Assembly (NCBI RefSeq): GCF_004353925.1
Contig: NZ_SMOK01000003.1
Coordinates: 124,001-188,000, forward strand
Source: Pseudomonas sp. H9
GTDB taxonomy: Bacteria; Pseudomonadota; Gammaproteobacteria; Pseudomonadales; Pseudomonadaceae
Reading direction: 5' to 3'
Length of the DNA: 64,000 nucleotides
Part shown: in pieces, positions 10,001 to 17,223 of the stretch
How positions within the stretch are numbered: position 1 is the first letter of the stretch
Layout: each line of letters begins with the position of its first letter
Notes under the pieces: model-generated
What the model was told of the DNA's origin: nothing
Seen by the model: only the letters and a program-made list of their open reading frames with translations
Database searches by the model: none
Made by a program: the position numbers and the translations under genes

Positions 10001-10692
10001 TGTACCGAGCAATCGCGAACCCCCAGGGCAATCACTTCGCCCTGCCCGTCCCCGAACACTTGCACTTCCAGATGGCGGGCGCGTTCGATGTACTTCTCGA
10101 TGAACACACCTGCGTCGCTGAAGTTGTTCTGGCCAAGCCGTTTTACCGCCTCGAAAGCGTCGCCGAGTTCCTGAGCGTTGCGGCACACGCGCATGCCGAT
10201 GCCGCCACCGCCCGCCGTGCTTTTCAGCATCACCGGATAGCCGACGCCCATTGCCGCGGCCAACGCCTGTTCAACACTGTCGAGCAGATCAGTGCCTTCG
10301 AGCATCGGCACACCCCGAGCCTTGGCCAAGGCCCGCGCAGTGTGCTTCAAGCCGAACACCCGCAGCTGTTCCGGGGTTGGCCCGACGAAGGCAATGCCAG
10401 CGGCTTCGCAGGCCTCTGCAAAGGCGGCGTTTTCAGAAAGAAACCCATAGCCGGGGTGAATCGCCTTGGCACCGCTGGCCTGCGCCGCCGCCAGAATTTT
10501 TTCGACATCCAGGTACGTGGACGCAGCAGCGCCCTCGCCCAGGCTCAAGGCCTGTTCAGCTTCAAGGATGTGGCGGCTGGCGATGTCGGCTTCGGCGTAA
10601 ACCGCCACGCCTTTGACCTTCAGCTCACGCAGGGTCCGCAGGATGCGGCAAGCGATTGCGCCACGGTTGGCGATCAGTAGTTTTTCGAACAT
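7087..10692 (-). CDS. biotin-dependent carboxylase, probably guanidine carboxylase (annotated elsewhere as urea carboxylase)
   Basis: 1,201 residues from the ATG at 10692. The protein then opens MFEKLLIANRGAIACRI as biotin carboxylases do; an upstream in-frame ATG at 10719 lies in the leader. Order of domains: biotin carboxylase with ATP-grasp (about 1-450), the two KipI/KipA-like carboxyltransferase halves (about 470-1090), and a C-terminal biotinyl domain with LESMKMEIP, biotin on Lys1158. ATP and bicarbonate carboxylate urea or guanidine. Two guanidine riboswitch classes (before the operon and directly before this gene) and two DUF1989 partners point to guanidine. Published work separates the two activities by an Asp/Asn difference in the carboxyltransferase domain. 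Asp924 in FIRRINDLPD is where I would look, but I cannot verify the alignment. Confidence 0.9.
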   Translation of the reverse strand: MFEKLLIANRGAIACRILRTLRELKVKGVAVYAEADIASRHILEAEQALSLGEGAAASTYLDVEKILAAAQASGAKAIHPGYGFLSENAAFAEACEAAGIAFVGPTPEQLRVFGLKHTARALAKARGVPMLEGTDLLDSVEQALAAAMGVGYPVMLKSTAGGGGIGMRVCRNAQELGDAFEAVKRLGQNNFSDAGVFIEKYIERARHLEVQVFGDGQGEVIALGVRDCSVQRRNQKVLEETPAPNLPTGMAEALCAAAVQLAKAVNYRSAGTVEFVFDSDARQFYFLEVNTRLQVEHGVTEQVWGVDLVRWMIQLAAGELAPLEQLREQLTPRGHAIQARLYAEDPGKDFQPSPGLLTAVQFPPADGRQLRIDTWVEAGCDIPAYFDPMIAKLIAWAPDREQACQQLHQALGDTQLYGVETNRSYLRQILLDTPFASGSPWTRCLEGLVYQADTFEVLSGGTQTTIQDYPGRQGYWAVGVPPSGPMDSRALRQGNLLLGNAEGSAALEITMSGPSLRFNTDAVVAVTGADLPVSLNGAPVAMNTALVVTAGSLLSLGSIGGHGARSYLCVRGGVQVPDYLGSKSTFTLGQFGGHGGRALRAGDVLHLAPLQDHASGARLPEQTPLGEQRRIRVIYGPHGAPEYFTENYINTFFATDWEVHFNSSRTGVRLIGPKPEWVRSDGGEAGLHPSNIHDNPYAIGAVDFTGDMPVILGPDGPSLGGFVCPVTVIEADLWQLGQLKAGDKVRFVPVSVRQARALVAESVLMPLAPVALPATAEWATPVVMDIGEHDTRLVARLAGDTHLLLEIGAAELDLVLRFRAHALMQALEAKALHGVIDLTPGIRSLQVHYQPEQLPLASLLATLNDEWAAVCATGDLEVPSRIVHLPLSWDDPACQLAIEKYMTTVRKDAPWCPSNLEFIRRINDLPDLDSVQRTVFDASYLVMGLGDVYLGAPVATPLDPRHRLVTTKYNPARTWTAENSVGIGGAYMCVYGMEGPGGYQFVGRTLQMWNRYRDVEAFNGKPWLLRFFDQIRFYPVSADELLQIRRDFPLGRFDLNIEPAQLRLADYQQFLADQATDIQAFRDQQQTAFFAERQRWIDSGQAHFESTETLTEVPDEAVLALGQTGVESPIAGNLWQVLVEEGATVEAGATLVVLESMKMEIPVLAPCAGVVREVRAAPGSPVRAGQRIVVLDPLAIEGESA

Positions 10693-10732
10693 GAGTAGCC
10701 CCCAGAGGCGCTTTTGCATCGCCTCGATGGAG

Positions 10733-10780
10733 TGCGGGCCGTCCCGCAGTTTGCGAGCAGGCTCGGAGCCGTCTCCGAGC
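10733..10780 (-). promoter_or_regulatory. guanidine-II (mini-ykkC) riboswitch before the carboxylase gene
   Basis: On the minus strand two hairpins stand 12 bases apart. The first (10780-10761) is GCTCGGAG-ACGG-CTCCGAGC. The second (10748-10733) is TGCGGG-ACGG-CCCGCA. Both stems are perfect and both loops are ACGG, matching the ACGR tetraloops in a pair of short hairpins that define the guanidine-II aptamer. It lies 41 bases upstream of the carboxylase ATG. A further possible hairpin, GAGGCG...CGCCTC at about 10725-10705, lies between the aptamer and the GGGGG ribosome site, which would suit translational control. This class normally turns genes on when guanidine is bound. Confidence 0.85.
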
Positions 10781-10786
10781 TGGAAT

Positions 10787-10888
10787 TTATTTGGTCAACT
10801 TGCGACCACAAGAAACCTGTCCCGCGCGGCTTTGGCAAAGGCGCCAGAGCCATGGGCGGGCTTTGTTCCACAAGGCTTTCAGTCCCAT
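10787..10888 (-). CDS. possible 33-residue basic peptide
   Basis: An ATG at 10888 lies inside the end of the upstream DUF1989 gene and overlaps its stop. GGAG stands 8 bases before it. The frame encodes 33 residues, starting [19 protein letters not shown], with three Trp and eight Lys/Arg, and its TAA ends 6 bases before the guanidine-II riboswitch. It has no homology I recognise. It could be a real small protein, a coupling peptide that keeps ribosomes on the transcript up to the riboswitch, or chance. Good initiation signals and a tight fit between neighbours are its only support. Confidence 0.35.
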   Translation of the reverse strand: MGLKALWNKARPWLWRLCQSRAGQVSCGRKLTK

Positions 10889-11505
10889 ATCAGCAGCTCC
10901 GCAGGGGTTGGGTTGTAGCCATTGCACGGGTTGTTCAGTTGCGGGCAGTTGGAGATCAGCACGATCACGTCCATGTGCGCGCGCAACTGCACGTATTTGC
11001 CAGCGCCGGAAATACCGTCTTCGAAGGTCAAACCGCCCTCGGCGGTAACCGGCACGTTCATGAAGAAGTTGATGTTCGGGCTGATGTCGCGCTTGCCGAG
11101 ACGGCCGTCGTGGCAGCAGGCGCGCAGGTAGTTGTCACGGCAGCTGTGCATGTGCCGCTTGTTCAGCGCGTAACGCACGCTGTTGCTTTCCTGGGCACAG
11201 GCGCCGCCGAGGGTGTCGTGGCGGCCGCAGGTGTCTTCAACAAGGGTCAGCATCGGCTTGCCGAGGTTGGAATACAGCACCGAGCCCTTCCCCAGGTACA
11301 CATTGTTCTGTTTGCGTAGCGTGCGCTGCACGTCGTAACGCTCACGTGGGTTGGCCGCGCTGTAGAACAGGGTGTCGATGGCCTGGTTGCCTTCGACGTC
11401 GAGAATCCGCAGGGTCTGGCCGGCTTTCACTTCGGTGAGCCAGGGTTCACCAGCCGGCACCGTCGCCCGGTAAACAGCCGCTTCGGGGTGCAGTTGCATC
11501 GTCAT
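10879..11505 (-). CDS. DUF1989 protein, urea carboxylase-associated; probable carboxyguanidine deiminase subunit
   Basis: 208 residues from the ATG at 11505, which has GAGG 8 bases upstream; the next codon but one is also ATG. A longer in-frame extension lies over the neighbouring gene and is unlikely. The conserved [16 protein letters not shown] segment carries the family's metal-binding-type Asp/Cys/His residues, and the C-terminal half has [12 protein letters not shown] and [14 protein letters not shown]. It forms a pair with the upstream DUF1989 gene, 10 bases away. In guanidine-degrading bacteria such pairs (CgdA/CgdB) form a heteromeric enzyme that deiminates carboxyguanidine to allophanate, exactly the step needed between the neighbouring carboxylase and hydrolase. 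I cannot say which of the two is A and which is B. Confidence 0.85.
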   Translation of the reverse strand: MTMQLHPEAAVYRATVPAGEPWLTEVKAGQTLRILDVEGNQAIDTLFYSAANPRERYDVQRTLRKQNNVYLGKGSVLYSNLGKPMLTLVEDTCGRHDTLGGACAQESNSVRYALNKRHMHSCRDNYLRACCHDGRLGKRDISPNINFFMNVPVTAEGGLTFEDGISGAGKYVQLRAHMDVIVLISNCPQLNNPCNGYNPTPAELLIWD

Positions 11506-11515
11506 GAGCCAATCC

Positions 11516-12229
11516 TCAGGCAAACAGGCGTTCAGTGTTGATAAAGGCGCGTTGGTTTTCCGGGCGCGAGGTGCGGCAGTGCTCGGCCACACTGGCGGGG
11601 GCCTGCATGAATGTCAGCTGTACGGGCTTGGGGCAATACGCTGGGTCTGGGTCCATCGGGTGCTGGAGCGCGGTGATGACGAACAAGGTGTCCATCGGCG
11701 CATACAGCTCGATGTAGTCACCGGCTTTGGCGTTGTTGTGCACGAAGTGCATGTCACCTTGATCGCTGACATCGACACGGCTGAACAGGTTGAGCGTCAT
11801 CGAAAGGTCGGTAAGGCCAAGGCCCCACTTGCCCATTTCCACCAACAAGTTGTCCGCGCCGTTGCGATAGAAACCGTTGCGCAGTTCTTGATAGCGGCCC
11901 TGGCCATATTTTTCTGCGACCTCTTGTGCACACAGCACACCCCCCAGGCTGTCACTCCAGCCACAAGTGTCATGGGTGATGGCGGCCAGTACCCGGCCCA
12001 TGTCGGAGTAGAGGCAATGCCCGGCCGTAAGTTTGGCGGTGTGCTGGCCCTTGAGGCTGTCGGGCAGGTTCAGCCGCTCGGTTTTCTCGTGGGCGTTGAA
12101 CAACATCACGCTAACGTTGGCACCGCCCTGAAGGTCCGTCAGGCGCAGCAGCTGGCCGCGCTTGAGCACGAACGAAAGGTGGCCGCCTCCGGGCAGGATT
12201 TCATCAGCGATTACGGGAAAGTCAGTCAT
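11516..12229 (-). CDS. DUF1989 protein, urea carboxylase-associated; probable carboxyguanidine deiminase partner subunit
   Basis: 237 residues. Like its downstream partner it has a [17 protein letters not shown] segment with the family's Asp-Thr-Cys-Gly core and second Cys, and a late [19 protein letters not shown] strand. The two are paralogues of different length (237 and 208), as expected for the two families that always accompany this carboxylase. It starts 13 bases after the ABC ATPase gene; the ribosome site is weak (GGATG), so coupling to the upstream gene may matter. Proposed role: with its partner, conversion of carboxyguanidine to allophanate plus ammonia in the cytoplasm. Family is certain, enzymatic role is taken from studied guanidine operons. 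Confidence 0.85.
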   Translation of the reverse strand: MTDFPVIADEILPGGGHLSFVLKRGQLLRLTDLQGGANVSVMLFNAHEKTERLNLPDSLKGQHTAKLTAGHCLYSDMGRVLAAITHDTCGWSDSLGGVLCAQEVAEKYGQGRYQELRNGFYRNGADNLLVEMGKWGLGLTDLSMTLNLFSRVDVSDQGDMHFVHNNAKAGDYIELYAPMDTLFVITALQHPMDPDPAYCPKPVQLTFMQAPASVAEHCRTSRPENQRAFINTERLFA

Positions 12230-12242
12230 TATCGAGCATCCA

Positions 12243-13022
12243 TCAGAGGGGATTCAGGTGCGCCAGCAACGGCACCGTCAGGGCTTCACGCCCCTTCGAG
12301 CGGTTTTCGTTGAGCGGCAAGTCGTAGGTGATTCGCGCGCCATAGGCGCTGGGTGCATGGGGGTCGTGGCGAATCTTGTCGAACACCATCAGGCGCGTCC
12401 CCAGGCTGAAGCCCTCGTTGAGGTCGTGGGTCACCATGAACACCGTGAGATGGGTTTCCTCCCAGAGTTCCAGGAGCAAGGCATGCATGTCTTTGCGAAT
12501 ACCGGGATCGAGTGCACCGAACGGTTCATCCAGCAGCAGTACGCGCGGTTTCATCACCAGCGCCTGAGCGATGGCCAAGCGTTGTTGCATGCCCCCGGAC
12601 AATTGACTGGGATACTTCGCCAGCGCATGCCCCAGCCCTACGCGTTTGAGCAGCATCGCGGCCTGCTCACGCGCCTCGCGCCTGGCCTTGCCGAACAGCC
12701 GCCCGAACACTGGCGAATGCGGCAATTCAAGGCCCAGGGCAACGTTGTCCAGCACGCTCAGGTGCGGGAACACCGAGTAGCGCTGGAACACCACGCCACG
12801 GCTTGCGTCGGGCTCACTGCGCAACGGCTTGCCGTTCAGCAGAATCTGGCCTTTGCTCGGGCTCTCCTGCCCCAGCAACAAGCGAAGGAACGTGGATTTG
12901 CCACATCCGGAAGTACCGACCAGGGTGCAGAACTCGCCTTCGTTGACGCTCAACGTCAGCCCTTCCAGCACCACCTGATCACCGTATTGCTGCCATACGT
13001 TTTGCACGTCGATAAAGCTCAT
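12243..13022 (-). CDS. ABC transporter ATP-binding protein, NitT/TauT type (guanidine importer)
   Basis: 259 residues from the ATG at 13022, preceded by GAGGGGG; longer in-frame starts lie inside the permease gene. Walker A is GTSGCGKST (36-44), the Q-loop follows, the signature is LSGGMQQ and Walker B is RVLLLDEPFGALD, then a switch His in VTHDLNEGF. It belongs to the nitrate/taurine/aliphatic sulfonate importer ATPases. Its ATG overlaps the permease stop by 4 bases. Together with the permease and binding protein it forms an inner-membrane importer whose expression depends on the guanidine-I riboswitch, so guanidine or a close derivative is the likely cargo. Confidence 0.92.
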   Translation of the reverse strand: MSFIDVQNVWQQYGDQVVLEGLTLSVNEGEFCTLVGTSGCGKSTFLRLLLGQESPSKGQILLNGKPLRSEPDASRGVVFQRYSVFPHLSVLDNVALGLELPHSPVFGRLFGKARREAREQAAMLLKRVGLGHALAKYPSQLSGGMQQRLAIAQALVMKPRVLLLDEPFGALDPGIRKDMHALLLELWEETHLTVFMVTHDLNEGFSLGTRLMVFDKIRHDPHAPSAYGARITYDLPLNENRSKGREALTVPLLAHLNPL

Positions 13023-13834
13023 GCCCGTGCCCCCTCGTACCAAGGAAAGGCAACCTGCGCCAGGCGTTTCAGCGCGCGGTCCATCAGCCAAGCCAGCAAG
13101 GTGATCCACCCCACGTACGGCAATATCACGTCCATCGCCAGGTAGCGGCGGACCAGGAAAATCCGATAGCCCAGCCCGTCGGTAGAGGCGATAGCTTCGG
13201 CAGCGATCAGGAACAACCAGGCCGCCCCCAGCACCAGACGCAGGCTGATCAGCAAGCGCGGCAGCATCTGCGGCAAGATCACTCTGACGATCAGGGTCCA
13301 GCTGGACGCGCCCAAGGTTTGCGCCTTGATCAACAGTTCAACGGGAATTTCCCGGGCACGCTGCTCAAGGTCACGCGCCAGCAGCGGTGTAATACCGATG
13401 ACGATCAGCATCACTTTCGACAACTCACCCAAGCCGAAGACGATGAACAGAATCGGCAGGATGGCCAGCGGCGGCACCATCGACAACACGGTTAGCAGTG
13501 GCGACAGCGGCGCGCCCAACAGTGGGATCGCCCCTGCGGCTATGCCCAGGCACAGGCCAACGGCGGCGCTGATCGCCAGGCCCAGCGCCAGCCGTTGCAC
13601 GCTGGCTGCGGTGTCTTTCCACAGCAGGTAGTCGCCGCTGCGTTTGTCCGCTTCGAAGGCCATGCGCTTTACCGCGTCGGTCATCTGCGCGGCGCTGGGC
13701 AATAGCTTGTCGTTGGGGTTTTCCGCCAAGCGGCTGGCAGAGCCCAGAAAGTAAAAGCCCAGCAGCAACGCAAACGGCAGAATCACAAGCAGCAGCCGAC
13801 TGGAGCGATCGGGGTGGCGATTAATCAGGCGCAT
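13019..13834 (-). CDS. ABC transporter permease, NitT/TauT type (guanidine importer)
   Basis: 271 residues from the ATG at 13834, which has GGGAG 8 bases upstream; a GTG 18 bases earlier is a weaker alternative. A first membrane segment (LLLVILPFALLLGFYFL) is followed by a periplasmic stretch and five further hydrophobic segments. The cytoplasmic loop carries the binding-protein-dependent permease motif (EIPVELLIKAQTLGASSWTLI) that docks on the ATPase. It lies 14 bases after the binding-protein gene and overlaps the ATPase gene, so all three should be made together. Substrate inferred from the riboswitch and the enzymes downstream. Confidence 0.92.
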   Translation of the reverse strand: MRLINRHPDRSSRLLLVILPFALLLGFYFLGSASRLAENPNDKLLPSAAQMTDAVKRMAFEADKRSGDYLLWKDTAASVQRLALGLAISAAVGLCLGIAAGAIPLLGAPLSPLLTVLSMVPPLAILPILFIVFGLGELSKVMLIVIGITPLLARDLEQRAREIPVELLIKAQTLGASSWTLIVRVILPQMLPRLLISLRLVLGAAWLFLIAAEAIASTDGLGYRIFLVRRYLAMDVILPYVGWITLLAWLMDRALKRLAQVAFPWYEGARA

Positions 13835-13848
13835 GGAAGGTCTCCCGA

Positions 13849-14907
13849 TCACAACGTGCCATCGGCGGCCAGTTGCACGAAGGTCGGGTCAAAGCGCAGT
13901 TTGACGTTGCGGGGGTCACCCACTGCCGCGCCCGCCGGGAAACTCATGCCAATCGCATCGGGATCACGCGCGCCCTCACCGAGCAGACCGTGGTTGAAGG
14001 AGAACCGGGCAATCTTTTGCATGGTGGCGGGCAGCGTTGGCTGGCTGACAAACGCCAGGTTTTCTTGCGGGGTGTAGAACAGTCGGGTTTCGGCGAGCTG
14101 GGCTTTGTAGCCGGCCAGGTCCGTGCCGGACGCCTTGGCCATGTGCTCAAGCACCGCGCCGTTGTCTTTTTCGGCCATCAGCGCCAGCACTTCGAACCAG
14201 GCGCCGGTCAGTACTTTACCCAGCGCCGGGTTGTCTTTGAGGGTTGCTGAATTGACCACCATCAAATCGAGGATTTCGCCGGGAATCTTGCTGGAGTCGA
14301 ACACTTCAGTGGTGTTCGGCCTGGCACTGATGGCGTTGAGCATCGGATTCCAGGTGGTCACTGCCTGAACATCGGCAGTGTCAAAGGCCGCGGCGATATC
14401 GGCATCCGAGGTGTTGACCACCTTCAGGTCTTTCTCCGACAGGCCAACGCTTTCCAGGCCACGCGCCAGCAGGTAATGCGACACCGACAATTCAACCAGA
14501 TTGACGTCCATGCCTTTAAGGTCGTGAAGGGTTTTGCCCTGCCCCTTGAGCACGATGCCGTCGTTGCCGTTGGAGTAATCGCCAACGATCAGCGCGGTGC
14601 TGTCCACACCGCCTGCCGCAGGAATGGTCAAGGCGTCCATGTTGGTCATGCTGCAGCCATCGAACTGGCCGGCGGTGTACTGATTGATCGACTCGATGTA
14701 ATCGTTAAGCTGCACCAGCTCTACCGAGATGCCGTACTTCTTCGCCCACTTGTCGACGATGCCTTGGCTATTGGCGTATTCCCACGGCATCCAGCCTGCA
14801 TAGATCGTCCAACACACTTTGAAGTCGGTTTTGGCGGCGTGCGAGGAAAGGCTGAGGCAGAGCGCTAAGCCAGCGGCGAGCAATGCGAACAAACGGGGCT
14901 TGTGCAT
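13849..14907 (-). CDS. ABC transporter periplasmic substrate-binding protein, NitT/TauT type (guanidine importer)
   Basis: 352 residues from the ATG at 14907 (GGAG 8 bases upstream). A signal peptide (MHKPRLFALLAAGLALCLSL) ends at SHA-AKTDF. The mature protein starts KVCWTIYAGWMPWEYANSQG and continues as an SsuA/TauA-type clamp. Long in-frame extensions upstream run into the riboswitch and are not coding. First structural gene of the guanidine operon, 56 bases downstream of the riboswitch. Because other members of this family bind nitrate, taurine or sulfonates, the ligand cannot be read from the sequence. The guanidine-I leader is the reason for proposing guanidine. Confidence 0.92.
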   Translation of the reverse strand: MHKPRLFALLAAGLALCLSLSSHAAKTDFKVCWTIYAGWMPWEYANSQGIVDKWAKKYGISVELVQLNDYIESINQYTAGQFDGCSMTNMDALTIPAAGGVDSTALIVGDYSNGNDGIVLKGQGKTLHDLKGMDVNLVELSVSHYLLARGLESVGLSEKDLKVVNTSDADIAAAFDTADVQAVTTWNPMLNAISARPNTTEVFDSSKIPGEILDLMVVNSATLKDNPALGKVLTGAWFEVLALMAEKDNGAVLEHMAKASGTDLAGYKAQLAETRLFYTPQENLAFVSQPTLPATMQKIARFSFNHGLLGEGARDPDAIGMSFPAGAAVGDPRNVKLRFDPTFVQLAADGTL

Positions 14908-14924
14908 TGTGGTTCTCCAGTTGA

Positions 14925-14973
14925 TAAAAGGACGGACAGGAGCAACACGACACCAAAGGTGTTCTGTCTCCCG
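14925..14973 (-). terminator. riboswitch expression platform, likely intrinsic terminator
   Basis: Just after the aptamer the minus strand reads CGG-gag-ACAG, then an inner hairpin ACACC-TTT-GGTGT, then CTGT-CCG, then TCCTTTTATC. The outer CGG/ACAG arm uses the last bases of the aptamer, so aptamer folding and terminator folding exclude each other. The T-run is short, so termination may be partial. Confidence 0.55.
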
Positions 14974-15060
14974 GGCTTTTGTCCCGCCGTGTAACCTCAA
15001 CTGGAGGTCGCCAACTCTCGGACCAGTCACTCGTTGCAATCACGAGCCGGAACCCTAGTG
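14964..15060 (-). promoter_or_regulatory. guanidine-I (ykkC) riboswitch
   Basis: The minus strand contains the ykkC landmarks in order: CTAGGGTTCCGGCTC, then GAGTGACTGGTCCGAGAG with its conserved CUGGUCCGAGAG core, then a pairing pair GACCTC/GAGGTT, then ACGGCGGGACAAAAGCCCGG followed by GAGACAG. The P1, P2 and P3 arms of the family can all be drawn. It precedes the importer/carboxylase operon and, by analogy with known members, turns the operon on when guanidine binds, through the terminator that overlaps its 3' end. Confidence 0.93.
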
Positions 15061-15359
15061 GGCTATTTGCAAATTGTGGTGCCGCGATATCAGTAAGACT
15101 CCTGCACGAAACTCCTACAGCAAGTTGTGGGCCAAGCTGCTGGTTGCGCTTGTGAAGCCTATAAATCGCGGTATTGGGCGCTTTGGGTGCCGCGTGTGCG
15201 AGGGGCGTGATGAGACTTTTTGGTGCGCGAGCGCCATAACGGAGCATGTGTTGATGCTAGCGGCCATCGCGGGGCAAGCCCGCTCCTACTGCGGGTGGTT
15301 TTGGGCAGGAAACAGTTCAGTGGCAGAATCACCGGAATTCGATCGTTTGGGAGACCACC
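15061..15359. other. intergenic region between guanidine operon leader and ABC exporter
   Basis: It holds the leftward operon promoter, a single REP element at 15266-15289 and the exporter leader. A GG-N11-GC arrangement at 15068-15084 (minus strand) resembles a sigma-54 site but has one base too many. Nothing else is supported. Confidence 0.5.
15266..15289 (+). repeat. single REP element
   Basis: ATCGCGGGGCAAGCCCGCTC followed by CTAC, the same palindromic unit that builds the BIME arrays at 17.2, 28.1 and 29.3 kb. Here it stands alone between divergent transcription units. Confidence 0.85.
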
Positions 15360-17219
15360 ATGCTGGGTGCATTTGAACGCAAGCTCGACCCCTTTCCTCC
15401 TGACGAGGTACCACCACCCCCCGAGGGTCTGGCGCGGTTTCTGTGGGCCTGCACACGGGGCGCCCGGGGCTATATTCTTGCGTTTGCACTGCTCAGTGCT
15501 GCTGTGTCGATCTACGAAGCCTGGTTGTTTGCGTTCCTCGGCCAGGTGGTGGATCTGCTCTCGACCTGGCAAGCAGGTGGTGAGGCGGCGGCACAAGAAC
15601 GTCGGGTGTTGTGGGGCATCGGCATCCTGATGGTGTCCAGCATTGGCCTGGTGGCTTTGCGGACCATGGTGCAGCACCAGATATTGGCGATAAACCTGCC
15701 CTTGCGCCTGCGCTGGGACTTCCACCGTTTGATGCTGCGGCAAAGCCTTTCATTCTTCTCCGATGAGTTTTCCGGCCGCGTCACCACCAAGGTCATGCAA
15801 ACGGCGCTGGCCGTGCGCGACCTGCTGTTCACCCTGATCGAGATCGTCCCCGGGATCGGCGTGTATTTTGTTGCGATCATCGCCCTGGCTGGCGGTTTCG
15901 CGCTGAAACTGATGCTGCCGTTCGTTGCCTGGGTCGTGTTGTTCGGCCTGGCCATGCTGTACTTCGTGCCGCGCCTGGGGAAAGTCGGCCAGGAACAGGC
16001 CAATGCGCGGTCGTTAATGACCGGGCGTGTCTCGGATGCCTACACAAACATCACCACGGTGAAACTGTTCTCCCACTCCAATCGTGAAGCGCACTTCGCC
16101 CGTGCCGCGATGGAAGACTTCAAGCACACCGGCTTTCGCCAAATGCGCCTGGTCAGCCAGTTCGAGATCGTCAACCAGGCGTTGGTGGTGGTGTTGATCA
16201 TGGCTGCCGGTGGTTATGCCTTGTGGCTGTGGCACCTGGGTGAAGTCGGCGCAGGCGCTGTAGCGGCAATCACCGCCATGGCGCTGCGCATCAATGGCAT
16301 GTCGCATTGGATCATGTGGCAAATGACTTCGCTGTTCGAGAGCATCGGCACCGTGCAGGATGGCATGGCCACCCTGACCCGCTGCCCGAAAGTGACGGAT
16401 GCACCGGATGCCAGTGTGCTGGTGACCTCAGGCGGGGCGGTAACCTTCGACAAGGTGAGCTTCAACTACAATGGCGAGCGTCAGGTGCTCGATGGCCTGA
16501 GCCTGAGTGTTCGCGCCGGGGAAAAAATCGGCCTGGTCGGGCGCTCTGGTGCGGGCAAATCCACGCTGATCAACTTGCTGCTGCGCTTCTATGATGTCGA
16601 CAGCGGGCAGATCCGCATTGATGGCCAAGACATTGCCCATGTGACGCAAGACAGCCTGCGCAGCGCAATCGGCATGGTCACTCAGGATACATCGCTGCTG
16701 CACCGCTCTATTCGCGACAACATCGCTTACGGCCGCCCCGATGCCAGCGACGCTCAAATCCGCCGAGCTGCGGCCAATGCCCAGGCCGATGAGTTCATCA
16801 GCCAGCTCAGCGACCGGCAAGGCAATACCGGCTACGACACCCTGGTAGGTGAGCGTGGCATCAAGCTCTCAGGGGGGCAGCGCCAGCGCGTCGCAATAGC
16901 CCGTGTGATGCTCAAGAACGCCCCGATCCTGCTGCTTGACGAAGCAACCAGCGCACTGGATTCCGAAGTCGAAGTGGCCATTCAAGAAAGCCTCGACGAA
17001 ATGATGGAAGGCAAAACCGTGATTGCCATCGCCCATCGACTGTCGACGATTGCGGCCATGGATCGGCTGATCGTCATGGATGAAGGACGCATTGTCGAAC
17101 AAGGCACCCACAGCGAACTGCTGGCGAAAAACGGCATTTATGCACACCTGTGGCACCACCAGAGTGGAGGGTTTCTGGGTGAAGATCGGGGAGTGCCTGA
17201 GGTGATGGATCAAGAGTGA
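15360..17219 (+). CDS. ABC exporter, fused membrane and ATPase domains
   Basis: 619 residues; GGGAG lies 7 bases before the ATG. The N-terminal half (about 35-330) has six hydrophobic segments in the type-1 ABC exporter pattern. The C-terminal half carries Walker A GRSGAGKST, the Q-loop MVTQDTSLLHRS, signature LSGGQRQR, Walker B PILLLDEATSALD and the switch His in AIAHRLSTI. It is a half-transporter that should work as a homodimer in the inner membrane, in the MsbA/multidrug family; the cargo cannot be told. It is a single-gene unit between the guanidine operon and a BIME array that probably marks its 3' end. Confidence 0.88.
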   Translation: MLGAFERKLDPFPPDEVPPPPEGLARFLWACTRGARGYILAFALLSAAVSIYEAWLFAFLGQVVDLLSTWQAGGEAAAQERRVLWGIGILMVSSIGLVALRTMVQHQILAINLPLRLRWDFHRLMLRQSLSFFSDEFSGRVTTKVMQTALAVRDLLFTLIEIVPGIGVYFVAIIALAGGFALKLMLPFVAWVVLFGLAMLYFVPRLGKVGQEQANARSLMTGRVSDAYTNITTVKLFSHSNREAHFARAAMEDFKHTGFRQMRLVSQFEIVNQALVVVLIMAAGGYALWLWHLGEVGAGAVAAITAMALRINGMSHWIMWQMTSLFESIGTVQDGMATLTRCPKVTDAPDASVLVTSGGAVTFDKVSFNYNGERQVLDGLSLSVRAGEKIGLVGRSGAGKSTLINLLLRFYDVDSGQIRIDGQDIAHVTQDSLRSAIGMVTQDTSLLHRSIRDNIAYGRPDASDAQIRRAAANAQADEFISQLSDRQGNTGYDTLVGERGIKLSGGQRQRVAIARVMLKNAPILLLDEATSALDSEVEVAIQESLDEMMEGKTVIAIAHRLSTIAAMDRLIVMDEGRIVEQGTHSELLAKNGIYAHLWHHQSGGFLGEDRGVPEVMDQE

Positions 17220-17223
17220 ACCG

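Noticed and set aside
8854-10680. 608-codon open frame on the plus strand opposite the carboxylase
   Set aside because: It is the mirror of a highly conserved G+C-rich gene, has no recognisable domain and no ribosome site. The same holds for long antisense frames at 2057-3241 and 3658-5205.
10693-10719. ATG at 10719 as start of the carboxylase
   Set aside because: Homologues start at the MFEKLLIANRG position, and the upstream ATG lies in the loop of a possible riboswitch hairpin.
15068-15084. Sigma-54-like GGCAC...TTGC before the guanidine operon
   Set aside because: GG and GC are 11 bases apart; sigma-54 promoters need exactly 10.
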